Source of the DNA: Capilliphycus salinus | GTDB taxonomy: Bacteria; Cyanobacteriota; Cyanobacteriia; Cyanobacteriales; Microcoleaceae | Reading direction: 5' to 3' | Assembly: GCF_047276495.1 (NCBI RefSeq) | Contig: NZ_CP178543.1 | Location: 5,704,001 to 5,768,000 of the forward strand | DNA length: 64,000 bases | Part shown: in pieces, positions 1 to 8,440 of the stretch | Numbering within the stretch: position 1 is the stretch's first letter | Layout of the letters: each line of letters begins with the position of its first letter | The notes under the pieces: model-generated | The model's input: only the letters and a program-made list of their open reading frames with translations | Databases searched by the model: none | What the model was told of the DNA's origin: nothing | Translations under genes and position numbers: made by a program

Positions 1-47
1 TATTAAGAGATTTTAATTATTCTTTCATTGCGAATTAATTCTTTTCA

Positions 48-1373
48 ATGTTTAAACCCCAATCCGAACGGCTACACTATCGTTTCCTCCACCTAGCCAC
101 CGTCAATATTCTCTCTAATTTAATGGTCCCCCTAGCAAGCTTAGTCGATATTGCTTTTTTGGGGCATTTAAGCGAAATTCATCATTTAGCCGGAGTTGCT
201 TTATCGACTGTATTGTTCAAATATATCTATTGGACGTTTGGCTTTTTACGCATGGGAACAACCGGAACCACCGCCCAAGCTTTGGGGGCAAAAGATTATG
301 ATAGCGCCCTATTAATCCTACTCCGAAATGCTTTAATTGCCCTAACCGTTGGAGTCGCAATTCTTCTGTTGCAATATCCCCTGCGCGAACTCGGTTTTAC
401 CCTCCTCAGCGCCACACCGGAAGTCAAAATTGCCGGACAAGCCTACTACAATAGTTTGATTTGGAGTGCGCCCGCCACCCTTTTAAACTTTGTATTTATG
501 GGTTGGTTTTTAGGGCGGGAACAGGGCGGAAAAGTCTTTTGGCTTTCGGCAGTTAGCAACGGAAGTAACGTAATTTTAGACTATTTTTTCATTCGACAAT
601 GGGGTTGGGAAAGTGCGGGGGCGGGTGCGGCAACGGCCTTGAGTCAATACCTGATGCTACTGATCGGTTTATTATTCATCGCCTGGGAAAAACCTTTTCC
701 TCAAATGAAAACCCTAGCCGGAAAAATTCTAGATCGAGATGCTTTAAAAGCCTCTTTTCTGCTGAATACAAATATTTTAATCCGAACTTTTGCCCTAATT
801 TCAACCTTTGCCTTATTTACCAATTTAAGTTCGGCGTTTGGTACAATGGTTCTGACCACCAATACCTTATTAATGCAGGCGGTAACACTCTCAGTTTACT
901 TCCTCGATGGTCTTGCCTTTGCTACCGAAAGTTTGGCGGGAAATTATAAAGGCGAAGGTTCAAAACAACAATTAATTAATTTGGTGAAATTATCAGGAGG
1001 GGTAAGTTTAAGTATTGGACTCGGACTCGCGATAATTTTTGTATTAATCCCCGGATTGATATTCAGCTTGTTAACCAATCATACCGATGTCATTGCCGGA
1101 ATCGACCGTTATGTTTTTTGGCTATTACCCGTGTTAGGATTGGGTTCGATTGCCTTTATGCTCGACGGTTATTTCTTGGGATTAACCGAAGGGCGAATAT
1201 TGCGAGATTGTGCAATAATTGCTGCTGTTGTGGGGTGTTTAGCGATGGCAATTAACGCTTGGCAGTTTCACAGTTCCCATTTATTATGGTTGGCGTTATC
1301 CTTATTTATGGGAACCCGAGTATTAACTTTAGGATTAAAAGTCCCCTTAACCTTCAATCAACTCAGTAAATAA
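48..1373 (+). CDS. MATE family efflux transporter (DinF-like)
   Basis: A 441-residue polytopic membrane protein with about twelve hydrophobic segments, the usual size of multidrug and toxic compound extrusion (MATE) carriers. The N-terminal part (PLASLVDIAFLGHL, about residues 27-40) and the GTTGTTAQALGAKD stretch (about 70-83) are typical of the DinF branch, which exports organic compounds by cation antiport across the plasma membrane. The start is the first ATG of the frame, and the gene reads without interruption to TAA. It is followed by a cluster of hairpin repeats, so it is probably transcribed alone. The substrate cannot be read from the sequence. Confidence 0.93.
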   Translation: MFKPQSERLHYRFLHLATVNILSNLMVPLASLVDIAFLGHLSEIHHLAGVALSTVLFKYIYWTFGFLRMGTTGTTAQALGAKDYDSALLILLRNALIALTVGVAILLLQYPLRELGFTLLSATPEVKIAGQAYYNSLIWSAPATLLNFVFMGWFLGREQGGKVFWLSAVSNGSNVILDYFFIRQWGWESAGAGAATALSQYLMLLIGLLFIAWEKPFPQMKTLAGKILDRDALKASFLLNTNILIRTFALISTFALFTNLSSAFGTMVLTTNTLLMQAVTLSVYFLDGLAFATESLAGNYKGEGSKQQLINLVKLSGGVSLSIGLGLAIIFVLIPGLIFSLLTNHTDVIAGIDRYVFWLLPVLGLGSIAFMLDGYFLGLTEGRILRDCAIIAAVVGCLAMAINAWQFHSSHLLWLALSLFMGTRVLTLGLKVPLTFNQLSK

Positions 1374-1387
1374 GAAATAGCGTTGTC

Positions 1388-1446
1388 GGGGCGGGTTCTG
1401 CGTAAATCTATCTTACCCAGAAATAACTTACATAAACCCGCCCTTC
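1388..1446. repeat. GGGGCGGGTT-bounded hairpin element, copy 1
   Basis: About 57 bp bounded by GGGGCGGGTT on the left and AACCCGCCC on the right, which are inverted complements. The internal sequence is AT-richer and includes TTACATAAACCCGCCC. The same architecture and length occur at 1473, 20921, 21044, 27924, 28001 and 37229. It is likely a small non-autonomous mobile hairpin or a REP-like element. Confidence 0.85.
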
Positions 1447-1472
1447 CCAGTCACCTCCGAACCCCGGTTGTA

Positions 1473-1530
1473 GGGGCGGGTTCAGCAATTATTTATGTTA
1501 TCCACAAAATAAGCTACATAAACCCGCCCT
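1473..1530. repeat. GGGGCGGGTT-bounded hairpin element, copy 2
   Basis: Second element of the family, 26 bp after the first and in the same orientation, with the same terminal inverted repeats. A lone left end (GGGGGCGGGTTTAT) follows at about 1552-1565, so a third copy was either truncated or never completed. Confidence 0.85.
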
Positions 1531-1667
1531 TCCTAGAAAGTAGACTGACAGAGGGGGCGGGTTTATATCATACAAATCCGGTTGTGTAATCAACGAATAA
1601 CAGACACCTTCGCAGTACCACCGACCGTGAACAGGTTTCGGTCGAACCGCGCTACTCCGCGCCACCC

Positions 1668-1745
1668 AATAGCCAGATCATTGACCATTCATCCGCAGAT
1701 CATTTATCCTTTAGTTATAGACCTTTAAAAACTATTGCGTTCCCC
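1668..1745 (+). promoter_or_regulatory. Conserved upstream region of the excisionase-like gene (candidate operator)
   Basis: This stretch is preserved in both copies of the cassette although it is non-coding. It contains two direct repeats of CAGATCATT about 20 bp apart (the second is CAGATCGTT in the other copy), then an AT-rich TATAGAC-TTTAAAA-CTATT block. Paired direct repeats next to a gene for a small winged-helix-type protein suggest autoregulation or a protein-binding site. This is inference. Confidence 0.4.
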
Positions 1746-1755
1746 TTATAGTTCT

Positions 1756-2175
1756 ATGGTAGTCGGTACTACAGAAGCAGCCCGTATTTTAAAAATCTCC
1801 ACCGCTCGACTGCGAGTCCTCCTGAGCGCCGGCCGAGTCGAAGGTGCCTATAAGACCGGGAAGATGTGGCTCATTCCCCTGTTTAAGGGCAAACCCATAA
1901 TTGAGCGAGGGACAAGAGGTCCGGCTCCCCGTTGGCGCAATCCAAGAACGCCTGCAAAAAGGATTGTTCACGTTAATTCTCACAGAATTCGGCAAAATCA
2001 AAAACATCAGGAACAACTTCCCGTGATTACCGTTAAAAAAGGTCAGACCAATACTTATGGGCATATTGTCGAAATACCGGGAGGATGTCGTGTTGTCTAT
2101 CGTCCCGATAAACCTCTCCCTTGTGGTGCGAGGGTTTGGATTGAAACCCTAAATGAAGTCACGGTCATCCGTTAG
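1756..2175 (+). CDS. Excisionase-like helix-turn-helix DNA-binding protein, copy 1
   Basis: A 139-residue protein. Residues 1-42 (TTEAARILKISTARLRVLL ... YKTGKMWLIPL) have the pattern of the excisionase/MerR-type helix-turn-helix fold: a helix, a turn, a recognition helix and a short wing. A basic linker (RGTRGPAPRW) follows, then a C-terminal domain of about 75 residues ending in PGGCRVVYRPDKPLPCGARVWIE that I do not recognise. The frame can be opened at a TTG at 1735, but the paralogue at 30418-30837 starts at the equivalent of this ATG. The two proteins share about 119 of 139 residues. No integrase or transposase is nearby, so a role in excision is not supported; a repressor or nucleoid-type function is equally possible. 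Confidence 0.82.
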   Translation: MVVGTTEAARILKISTARLRVLLSAGRVEGAYKTGKMWLIPLFKGKPIIERGTRGPAPRWRNPRTPAKRIVHVNSHRIRQNQKHQEQLPVITVKKGQTNTYGHIVEIPGGCRVVYRPDKPLPCGARVWIETLNEVTVIR

Positions 2176-2508
2176 TAAAAATCTCCTGATCTCCCCACAC
2201 TTTTATGATGGGTATTCAACCGGATTTGGTATCAGTTGTCTGCGGGAAATGATCAATCTAGACCGAACCCACCCCTACCAAAGCGACACCCGACACCCGA
2301 CACCCGAGACCTGTTCTTTCTTCCGTGAAAAGAATAAAATTAGATCTGGGCAACCTACAATGGATGCGTTAAAGTTGTTTTGAATGATCAGTGCGTTGCC
2401 TTGTCGTGGCGGTTTTAACAAAAGCCCAGATGCCCTTTTGGGAAGCGGAGCAACCTCACTCAAACACTAACGCAAGGCTTGGCATTTGAACAGATTAGGA
2501 GGATAGCC
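2176..2508. other. Intergenic region between the excisionase-like gene and the Hpt gene
   Basis: The first 59 bp belong to the duplicated cassette. At about 2285-2312 there is a short run of CCGACACC-type repeats (ACACCCGACACCCGAGACC), echoed at about 28070-28100. The last part is the leader of the Hpt gene and ends in a strong ribosome-binding site. No further gene is supported. Confidence 0.6.
2497..2503 (+). promoter_or_regulatory. Ribosome-binding site deciding the start of the Hpt gene
   Basis: An AGGAGGA-like run (TTAGGAGGATAG) lies five bases before the GTG at 2509. It favours that codon over the in-frame TTG at 2479, which has no such site. Confidence 0.7.
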
Positions 2509-3450
2509 GTGCCGCCAGATCAACAGCAGTACCAAAAAATTGTCGGCTACTTCATGGAAGAAGCCGGAGAACACCTTGAAATCATGGAGCAAGGCTTAAA
2601 ACGTTTGCCTGCTGTCATGGCCAACCCCGATCGCGAAGAAGCCATCGCCATCTACCGTGCTGCTCACACCATCAAGGGAGGTGCGGCGATGCTGATGAAT
2701 CAAAATCCCAGTCTCAGCAGCATTAACAAAGTCGCCAAAAGTCTCGAAGACTGCTTTAAACCCATTAAAGACACCCCCTTTCAAGTAGACGCAACCGCCC
2801 AAACCCTGGCGAATAAAGCCTATGAAGTCTTAAAAAACCTGATCAGTCGCGCTCAAAGTCCGGGCGGTTTATCCCCGCAAATGGGCGAAAAAATTGTCAC
2901 GGCTTCGGCCCCCCTGTTTGAGAAACTGCAAACCCACCTGCAAACCCTCGCCAGTAGGAAAGCGGCACCGGCCCAACCGACAGCAGCAACGGCCAAACCC
3001 GTCCCCAAAGCCGCCGCTCAGGTGATGACCGTTCTCAAACCCATGTTACAAGGCTTAAAACAGCCGGAGTCGGCCGCATCTCGCAAACAAATTGCGGCTT
3101 TGTGCGGACGTTTAACCAAAGTCGGCGTCGGTGTAGACTCTTGGCAAACCCTGGTTAAAACCGCCTACGGTGCGATCGCCAACCCCAACAATTCCTACAA
3201 AGATCTCGCCAACACCGTCATTAAGGAATTAAAACAGGGGTCTGAGTTCCTCGAAGCCGGAAAAGCCAACGAAATCGCCCCCAGTCCAGCTTTACAGCAA
3301 CTCGCGTCGGGAGCGGCTCAACCTGCGGCGGCCCAAGAAATTACCATTCCCGCCGATCCCAAAGAAGTGGTGAAAGTCTTGCTGAAAACCTTTAATAAAA
3401 AGCAACTGCAAGCGATCGCCCAACTACTGATCAAGCAAATCAAATCGTGA
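2509..3450 (+). CDS. Hpt (histidine phosphotransfer) domain protein
   Basis: A 313-residue soluble protein. Residues 8-110 form an Hpt four-helix bundle with the phospho-acceptor motif AAHTIKGGAAML (His53). Such domains receive phosphate from a sensor kinase and pass it to a response regulator. After an Ala/Pro-rich linker (about 150-175) comes a helical C-terminal region with no motif I recognise. GTG is chosen as start because of the strong upstream ribosome-binding site. The 3' end overlaps the end of the convergent histidine kinase gene by 27 bp. The pairing suggests, but does not prove, that they belong to one phosphorelay. Confidence 0.85.
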   Translation: MPPDQQQYQKIVGYFMEEAGEHLEIMEQGLKRLPAVMANPDREEAIAIYRAAHTIKGGAAMLMNQNPSLSSINKVAKSLEDCFKPIKDTPFQVDATAQTLANKAYEVLKNLISRAQSPGGLSPQMGEKIVTASAPLFEKLQTHLQTLASRKAAPAQPTAATAKPVPKAAAQVMTVLKPMLQGLKQPESAASRKQIAALCGRLTKVGVGVDSWQTLVKTAYGAIANPNNSYKDLANTVIKELKQGSEFLEAGKANEIAPSPALQQLASGAAQPAAAQEITIPADPKEVVKVLLKTFNKKQLQAIAQLLIKQIKS

Positions 3451-5445
3451 ACTTTCCCAACCCGACCTTTCCCCGGTTGATAACTCAATCGGGAGGGTAA
3501 AATGAAACTCACTGCCGCGATCGCGTCCGGCCGACTCCGCCCAAATCTGTCCGCCCATTTTCTGCACGATCTGACGACAAATCGCCAAACCCAAGCCGGT
3601 TCCCCCAACAGAACGTTTGAGCGAATCTTCCTCTTGATAAAAGCGATCGAAAATCGTTTCAAGCTGATTCGGTTCAATCCCCCGTCCGGTATCGGCAATC
3701 ACCACTTCTAACATCGGCATCGAATGGCGGCGAGGCGATCGGTTCACGTCCAACGCCACCATTTTCGCTGCGATCGTCACCTGTCCGCCCGTTCCGGTAA
3801 ACTTGCAAGCATTATCCAACAATTTGGTTAAAACTTCCACCAATCCCTCACCATCGGCCCGCACACAGGGCAATTTCGGGGATAATTCCATTTGAATGGT
3901 CGGTAAGTTTTCCCTTCCCCAAATCGTTGTTAAACCCGCCAGCGCCAACTCGACCGCTTCTTGCAGTTGCATCGGTTCGGGACGCTTGGGAGTTTGACCG
4001 CTTTCCAACTTGGACAGGGTGAGGATATCTTGAATTAGGCGTCGCAGGCGTTCGGAATCGTTTAACGCCATATCTAACATCGTTTGGCGAAATTCCATCT
4101 GCATATCCGGTTCGCTCGCCAGACTTTCCAGACAGACTTGAATGGTAGACAAAGGGGTTCGCAGTTCGTGACCGACAATGGCGATTAAGTTATTTTGAAT
4201 CCGTTCAATGGCTTCGAGTTGTTCGTTGAGTGAGATTAAATTACTATAGGCGATCGCTTGCGTCAGCGCCACGCCGATTTGAGTCGCGATCGCTTCGAGT
4301 AAGGCAATATCTTGAACCCGCCAATGATGGGGTTGCAACCCGCCATAATGCAACTCGATCATCCCCAACAACGTCCCCCGGTAGCGAATGGGAACCAGCA
4401 ACCAAGCCCGAATGTTGGCCTGTTCAATTTTTGTCCTCAACAGTGGATTTTCCAACAGGTAGGAATTTTTCGAGACATCATCGACTGCTAACGCCCGATC
4501 TTGAGCCTGAACCGCCACAAATAAGGGATTATCAATTAAAGACCAAAATTGTCCTTTTAAGGACTCCATTCCCTCCGGGAGAAACTCGTATTCAATTTCT
4601 GCTTCTCGCACCCGCGAACTGAGACGGTACAGCAAACATCGACAATTTTCAAAGGTTTCGCCTATCTCCTCGACTGCGATACTGAAAATCTCATCGGAGT
4701 TTAGGGAACTGCGAATCGCAGTGGCAATTACATTAATTAATCGTTCCCGACGTTCTTTGTCTGCGATCGCCCGATAAGCTTTGAGGAGTTTATATTGATT
4801 GGTTTGTAAGTAAGTGACTAAGCGATTGGCGAAGATTTCCGCATCGATCGCTTGTTGGGATCGTACCGAAACGAATTGGGATGTTTGACTACCGAGTTGG
4901 TATTTTTCATAAGCTTGTTCTACTTTGGTTTTGAGTTGCGGAGAATCTGTAACAATATATTCTAATAGCCACCAGGCCGCCAAGCGACTCACTTCGGTAT
5001 CAAACGTCCAAAATCCCTGAAATCGTCGGGCTTGATCGACTAAATCTCCTTCTTGCGATTGCTCTCGACACACCAAACAAGCGCTGTATTCTGAGGCGAC
5101 AATTACTAAATGCCATTCTTGGGCGAGTTCGTCATCACGTTCTAGGGGAATAATTTCATAGGGTTCGCTGTGAACGCTCAAATTAGATTCTACTTCCGGT
5201 ACCGCCAAAACATAAACCTGATCGCTGTGTTGAGCTATTTCACGATAGCGACGAATTTCTTGCCGATAAAAACGCTCTTGTTGAAAATTGGCGATCACTA
5301 GAGGCTGATCTCCTCTAGACAACACTAAATCTTCGATCGCGTGGGATAGAGCCGTCAGAGAGGATTTAAAATAGACCTGCGTTCCCAGGTCGGTTCGCGT
5401 AGAATTTTGCAGTAAATCGTGCAGTAAAGAGTTAGGGTTGCTCAT
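3424..5445 (-). CDS. DICT/GAF-domain sensor histidine kinase
   Basis: A 673-residue cytoplasmic hybrid of sensory domains and a kinase. The N-terminal ~200 residues resemble the cyanobacterial DICT sensory domain. A GAF domain follows at about 240-405. The kinase core has the H-box IVGHELRTPL (His about 426), the N-box LLDNACKF, the G1 box DTGRGIEP and the G2 box GGTGLGLAICRQIV. No transmembrane segment or receiver domain is seen. The ATG at 5445 (MSNPNSLLHDLL) is preferred over one 18 codons upstream because the extra residues look unrelated to the family. It converges on the Hpt gene, with a 27-bp overlap of the two coding ends. The signal sensed is unknown. Confidence 0.88.
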   Translation of the reverse strand: MSNPNSLLHDLLQNSTRTDLGTQVYFKSSLTALSHAIEDLVLSRGDQPLVIANFQQERFYRQEIRRYREIAQHSDQVYVLAVPEVESNLSVHSEPYEIIPLERDDELAQEWHLVIVASEYSACLVCREQSQEGDLVDQARRFQGFWTFDTEVSRLAAWWLLEYIVTDSPQLKTKVEQAYEKYQLGSQTSQFVSVRSQQAIDAEIFANRLVTYLQTNQYKLLKAYRAIADKERRERLINVIATAIRSSLNSDEIFSIAVEEIGETFENCRCLLYRLSSRVREAEIEYEFLPEGMESLKGQFWSLIDNPLFVAVQAQDRALAVDDVSKNSYLLENPLLRTKIEQANIRAWLLVPIRYRGTLLGMIELHYGGLQPHHWRVQDIALLEAIATQIGVALTQAIAYSNLISLNEQLEAIERIQNNLIAIVGHELRTPLSTIQVCLESLASEPDMQMEFRQTMLDMALNDSERLRRLIQDILTLSKLESGQTPKRPEPMQLQEAVELALAGLTTIWGRENLPTIQMELSPKLPCVRADGEGLVEVLTKLLDNACKFTGTGGQVTIAAKMVALDVNRSPRRHSMPMLEVVIADTGRGIEPNQLETIFDRFYQEEDSLKRSVGGTGLGLAICRQIVQKMGGQIWAESAGRDRGSEFHFTLPIELSTGERSGWESSRFDLLDQ

Positions 5446-5641
5446 AGGAGTCTCAAGCCAATTATTAGAAGTATGCCCGAGAGCCAGCCTGTTCGCCAAT
5501 CCATTTAGACACGCACTCGGTTAGATCGGCAATTCGTTTTTCACCCCCTAACCCGTAGCGGGGTCTTGCGGACTACCTATGCTGTTTGATATTAATAATC
5601 CTACTGTTGCATGAAGTCCGATTTTACTACGCCTCATCATT

Positions 5642-6250
5642 CTAACCGATGGCTTGAGCAAATATTCTAGATTGATGGGTCTGACAGTCCGTCAGATTGT
5701 TGTTGATCATCGTCGAAATTGCCGCTCGATCCAGTACGGCTTGAGCGATCGTCGCCCCTTCTAGATTGGCATCTCGCAGGTTCGCCCCGATTAAGTTCGC
5801 ACCATACAAGTTCGCCCCCTCCAAATTCGCGCCTTGCAAATCAGCATACCGTAAATCGGCGCCGGTCAGGTTGGCTTGCTCTAAGTTAGCATTGCCCAAG
5901 TTACTCAGTCGCAAGTCTCCGTAAGAAATATTGGCCAATTTTAAGTTAACGTCTTGCAGATTCGCTCGAATTAAAATCGCACTCATCAAGCCGACTTCTT
6001 CGAGTTTCCCTGCGGTTAAGTCCGCTCGCCACAGGGTTGAACCCGTTAAATTGCTTTGAGTTAAGTCGATCCGACGCAGAACTGATAGACTTAAATCGGT
6101 TTCGACTAACTGAGAACGCCAGAGATTGGCATCGCTCAGATTAATCTCGCTCAAGTTTAGAGCGTTTAAGTTAATCCCAACAAATTTTCTTTGTCCTTTT
6201 TTATATTCCTTTAAAAGCTGATATCTATCCATTAGTTCTGTATAATTCAT
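5642..6250 (-). CDS. Pentapeptide-repeat protein
   Basis: A 202-residue protein made almost entirely of A(D/N)LXX repeats, clearest in the stretch containing ADLQGANLEGANLYGANL (about residues 130-165). These fold as a right-handed quadrilateral beta-helix. Such proteins are very common in cyanobacteria and mostly uncharacterised; a few bind DNA gyrase, but nothing here points to that. The N-terminal ~25 residues (MNYTELMDRYQLLKEYKKGQ) are charged and helical. There is no signal peptide. Confidence 0.9.
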   Translation of the reverse strand: MNYTELMDRYQLLKEYKKGQRKFVGINLNALNLSEINLSDANLWRSQLVETDLSLSVLRRIDLTQSNLTGSTLWRADLTAGKLEEVGLMSAILIRANLQDVNLKLANISYGDLRLSNLGNANLEQANLTGADLRYADLQGANLEGANLYGANLIGANLRDANLEGATIAQAVLDRAAISTMINNNLTDCQTHQSRIFAQAIG

Positions 6251-6831
6251 TTTTTTTCAGCTATTCTTTTAGCTATAGACCCGCTTGAATAATAATTTTG
6301 AATCGAGTGATTTCCGTTGTTGGACTCAACCCCGTGAAATCTTACCCGACCCAAAATCAATGTAACAGAACTTTAAGCTTTGTTGCAATATCTTGACAAA
6401 GTTTTTAGAAACTCTGCTAATTTTCGCCCCTTGCTGCGATTTGATTCACTTCACGAGAGCGATGGGGAGATGGTAAACGGATGGGTTGACGGTTGGGCGC
6501 GCTTCGGTTAACGCTGTCAAACTGGTCACTGGTCACTGTCACCTGGGGAGATGGGGAGATGGGGAGGTGGGGTTACGGGGGTTACGGGGGAGGTGGGGAG
6601 TAAAAAAGTCGATTTGGTCAGTCGTCAGAAGTGTTGAATTATGAATTATGAATTATCCATCTCCCCACCGATAACCCATCCGTTTCCAAACATCATTAAC
6701 CCAAAAAACCCACACTCAACCCATCCGTTACCCATCACCACCTTCGGTCCTATCAAATTTTCGGGCAAGGAAACGGCCCTGTCACGGGTAAACGGGTTAA
6801 AGTTCCAATCTCCTCAGCTAAACGACCACAT
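6251..6831. other. Gene-free region with G-rich simple repeats
   Basis: No gene is supported in these 581 bp. At about 6544-6600 there is a purine-rich run built of GGGGAGAT and GGGGAGGT units. A near-perfect inverted pair, GGTAAACGGATGGGTTGA (about 6471-6488) and TCAACCCATCCGTTACC (about 6716-6732), lies about 230 bp apart. Short GAATTAT repeats occur near 6635-6655. This resembles ordinary repeat-rich spacer DNA of filamentous cyanobacteria. Confidence 0.65.
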
Positions 6832-7743
6832 CTAAGAATCTACCGATGTTTTTACTGGGGTCGGCAACGGTAAAGACTCAAAGCTTCGATGCTGGGAACG
6901 CGCCAGCAACTGGCTTTCAGCAGGTAGTCTCAGCTTTGATGCTAACTTCAGGAACTCAAGCATTTTAATAAAGCTAAAGGTGGGATCAACAAGATAAACA
7001 ACCTGTCCAGAACGAATAGTAATGCCATGCCGACTAGAGGATTGAAAGGCATGATGGAGATTATGCCAACCTTCTCCCAGTGTTAGAAATGCAACAAACC
7101 CATTATTTCGACTCAAATCGTTTGTAATAAACGGTTGTTCACCGAAAATATGGGCAAGGGAGTTAACCGTTTGTACGCCATGAAACAATAGAGTTGTACT
7201 GAGAAAAAATGCACCCAAGTATTCCAAACCCCCGATAAAATAGGAAATCGCCCCCAATGCTATTACCGGGATAAAGTGCAAACGATCAATTAATTTTAAA
7301 AACCGATCATTCTCAACATCAATGGGTAGCTTGGCTGGAAAAAACTTGGAAGATAATAGCCAACCGCCTTGAGACCAAAAAAATCCTCTAATCCCCTGCA
7401 TGGGTGTATAGGGGGAATGGGGATCGAGATCTTGCTCGACATATTGATGATGAGTCATGTGGTGTGCTTTCCACCAACTTGGCCCCATTTGTCCTGCTGC
7501 TGCTGCGATAATACTTCCCACCCAAAGAACTCCAATAGGAGCCTGATAGCTTTTGTGGGTGAGTAGTCGATGATAAATACCTGTCGTGGCCAACATACGG
7601 ATTAGATATAGGAATATCACCCATAAAAAAGCGCCCCAGGATAAGCCAGTGATCAGAAGGAGTAACGATCCGATATGGCTAAAGATAATCAGCACGGGAC
7701 CGATGATATAAAGAACAATTGTCAGTGGAGAATACTGTCTCAT
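6832..7743 (-). CDS. Acyl-lipid/acyl-CoA fatty acid desaturase (delta-9 type)
   Basis: A 303-residue integral membrane di-iron desaturase with the three diagnostic histidine boxes: HRLLTH (residues 58-63), HHMTHH (94-99) and HNLHH (in EGWHNLHHAF, about 225). Four to five hydrophobic segments surround them. The spacing fits the DesC/stearoyl-CoA desaturase group, which introduces the first double bond into fatty acyl chains of membrane lipids in cyanobacteria. The exact regiospecificity cannot be read from sequence. It is a single gene, and a long non-coding region follows on its upstream side. Confidence 0.9.
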   Translation of the reverse strand: MRQYSPLTIVLYIIGPVLIIFSHIGSLLLLITGLSWGAFLWVIFLYLIRMLATTGIYHRLLTHKSYQAPIGVLWVGSIIAAAAGQMGPSWWKAHHMTHHQYVEQDLDPHSPYTPMQGIRGFFWSQGGWLLSSKFFPAKLPIDVENDRFLKLIDRLHFIPVIALGAISYFIGGLEYLGAFFLSTTLLFHGVQTVNSLAHIFGEQPFITNDLSRNNGFVAFLTLGEGWHNLHHAFQSSSRHGITIRSGQVVYLVDPTFSFIKMLEFLKLASKLRLPAESQLLARSQHRSFESLPLPTPVKTSVDS

Positions 7744-8195
7744 TTATTGTGATACTGTCCTGAAAAAATAGTTGAAGAACCTGTTTCGATCCTCCTAACA
7801 GTAACACAGTTTGGTAACGGGCAATTCATCTGATCTAAAAAATAGTCAATCACTCCGTCAGGGCATTAATTCCCTGTCTAATAGATCAAGTCAGTTAAAA
7901 CTGACTCAAGGTAGAGGGAAGAGTGAGTAGGCGAACGCCGATTCGTTATGTTAATTGGCTGAAATTTATATAGTTTTTTTAGGGTTATTTATTCAAACTA
8001 ATTGCTGCAAATTACAGCCGATCATCGTTTGAAATATAGCCTCCGTAAATTTACCGAACATCATCTATGTTTTAGCAATTATACCATTTATAAAGTTCGG
8101 TAATTCTCACATTGATATCTAAGTTTTAATCGCTTAATATTGAAGATCGAGCCTTCAAAGTTCTGTTGAACAGTTTTCCGTTACAAACAGAGCCA
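7744..8195. other. Intergenic region upstream of the desaturase
   Basis: No gene is supported. The stretch carries the first copy of the double-hairpin repeat (7841-7913) and then AT-rich sequence that probably includes divergent promoters for the desaturase and the small gene at 8196. I see no convincing motif for either. Confidence 0.6.
7841..7913 (+). repeat. Double-hairpin repeat, copy A
   Basis: Two stem-loops in a row: CAGGGCATTAATTCCCTG (7859-7876) and AGTCAGTTAAAACTGACT (7889-7906), joined by TCTAATAGATCA. Copy B lies exactly 600 bp downstream in the same orientation with about four mismatches over 70 bp. Copy C is inverted. Confidence 0.85.
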
Positions 8196-8438
8196 ATGCC
8201 TAGAGAATATTCTCTGGAGAAGCCTTTATTCACCTTCGAGGATTTTAACGTTATGAATGGGACCGAATTTCAACCCAGTGTCCAAGATCTGCAACAGGAT
8301 GTGATTGACCTGTTAAAAGAAATCAGTCAATTAATGGGTCGAGCTAATTCTGTTTTGAGTTCAAAAGATTTCGGTCAAAAATACGGAGAATTTCAAAAGC
8401 AAGTTGAAAACGAGAAACGAGCAATTAATGTCCCCTAA
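8196..8438 (+). CDS. Small hypothetical protein between direct repeats
   Basis: An 80-residue acidic, mostly helical protein (from ATG 8196) with heptad-like FQPSVQDLQQDVIDLLKEISQLMG and no cysteines, signal peptide or membrane segment. I do not recognise it. A TTG ten codons upstream and an internal ATG at 8253 (MNGTEFQ) are alternative starts; no clear ribosome-binding site decides. It sits exactly between two direct copies of a 70-bp double-hairpin repeat, which could mean it is part of a mobile or amplified unit, or that the repeats simply flank its transcript. Confidence 0.5.
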   Translation: MPREYSLEKPLFTFEDFNVMNGTEFQPSVQDLQQDVIDLLKEISQLMGRANSVLSSKDFGQKYGEFQKQVENEKRAINVP

Positions 8439-8440
8439 CA

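Larger units (their letters stand above)
1374..1755. other. Intergenic region with two and a half hairpin repeats
   Basis: No gene is supported here. The first half holds two complete GGGGCGGGTT-bounded elements and half of a third (annotated separately). From 1668 the sequence belongs to the upstream part of a duplicated cassette around the excisionase-like gene. The 12-mer CAAATCCGGTTG at about 1573-1584 recurs in inverted orientation near 2217-2228, on the other side of that gene. Confidence 0.8.
1668..2234 (+). repeat. Duplicated one-gene cassette, copy 1
   Basis: A 567-bp segment that recurs in inverted orientation at 30359-30924 (566 bp). Similarity starts abruptly at AATAGCCAGATCATTGA and ends after TTGGTATCA. 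It covers 88 bp upstream of the gene, the whole 139-codon gene and about 59 bp downstream. The flanking sequences of the two copies are unrelated. No terminal inverted repeat or target-site duplication is obvious at these exact borders. Confidence 0.8.

Noticed and set aside
1383..1589. A 68-codon open frame across hairpin repeats
   Set aside because: Its sequence is translated repeat elements, with no coding signature.
6641..6835. A 64-codon open frame upstream of the desaturase 3' end
   Set aside because: Low-complexity Pro/Thr/His peptide from simple repeats, without ribosome-binding site.
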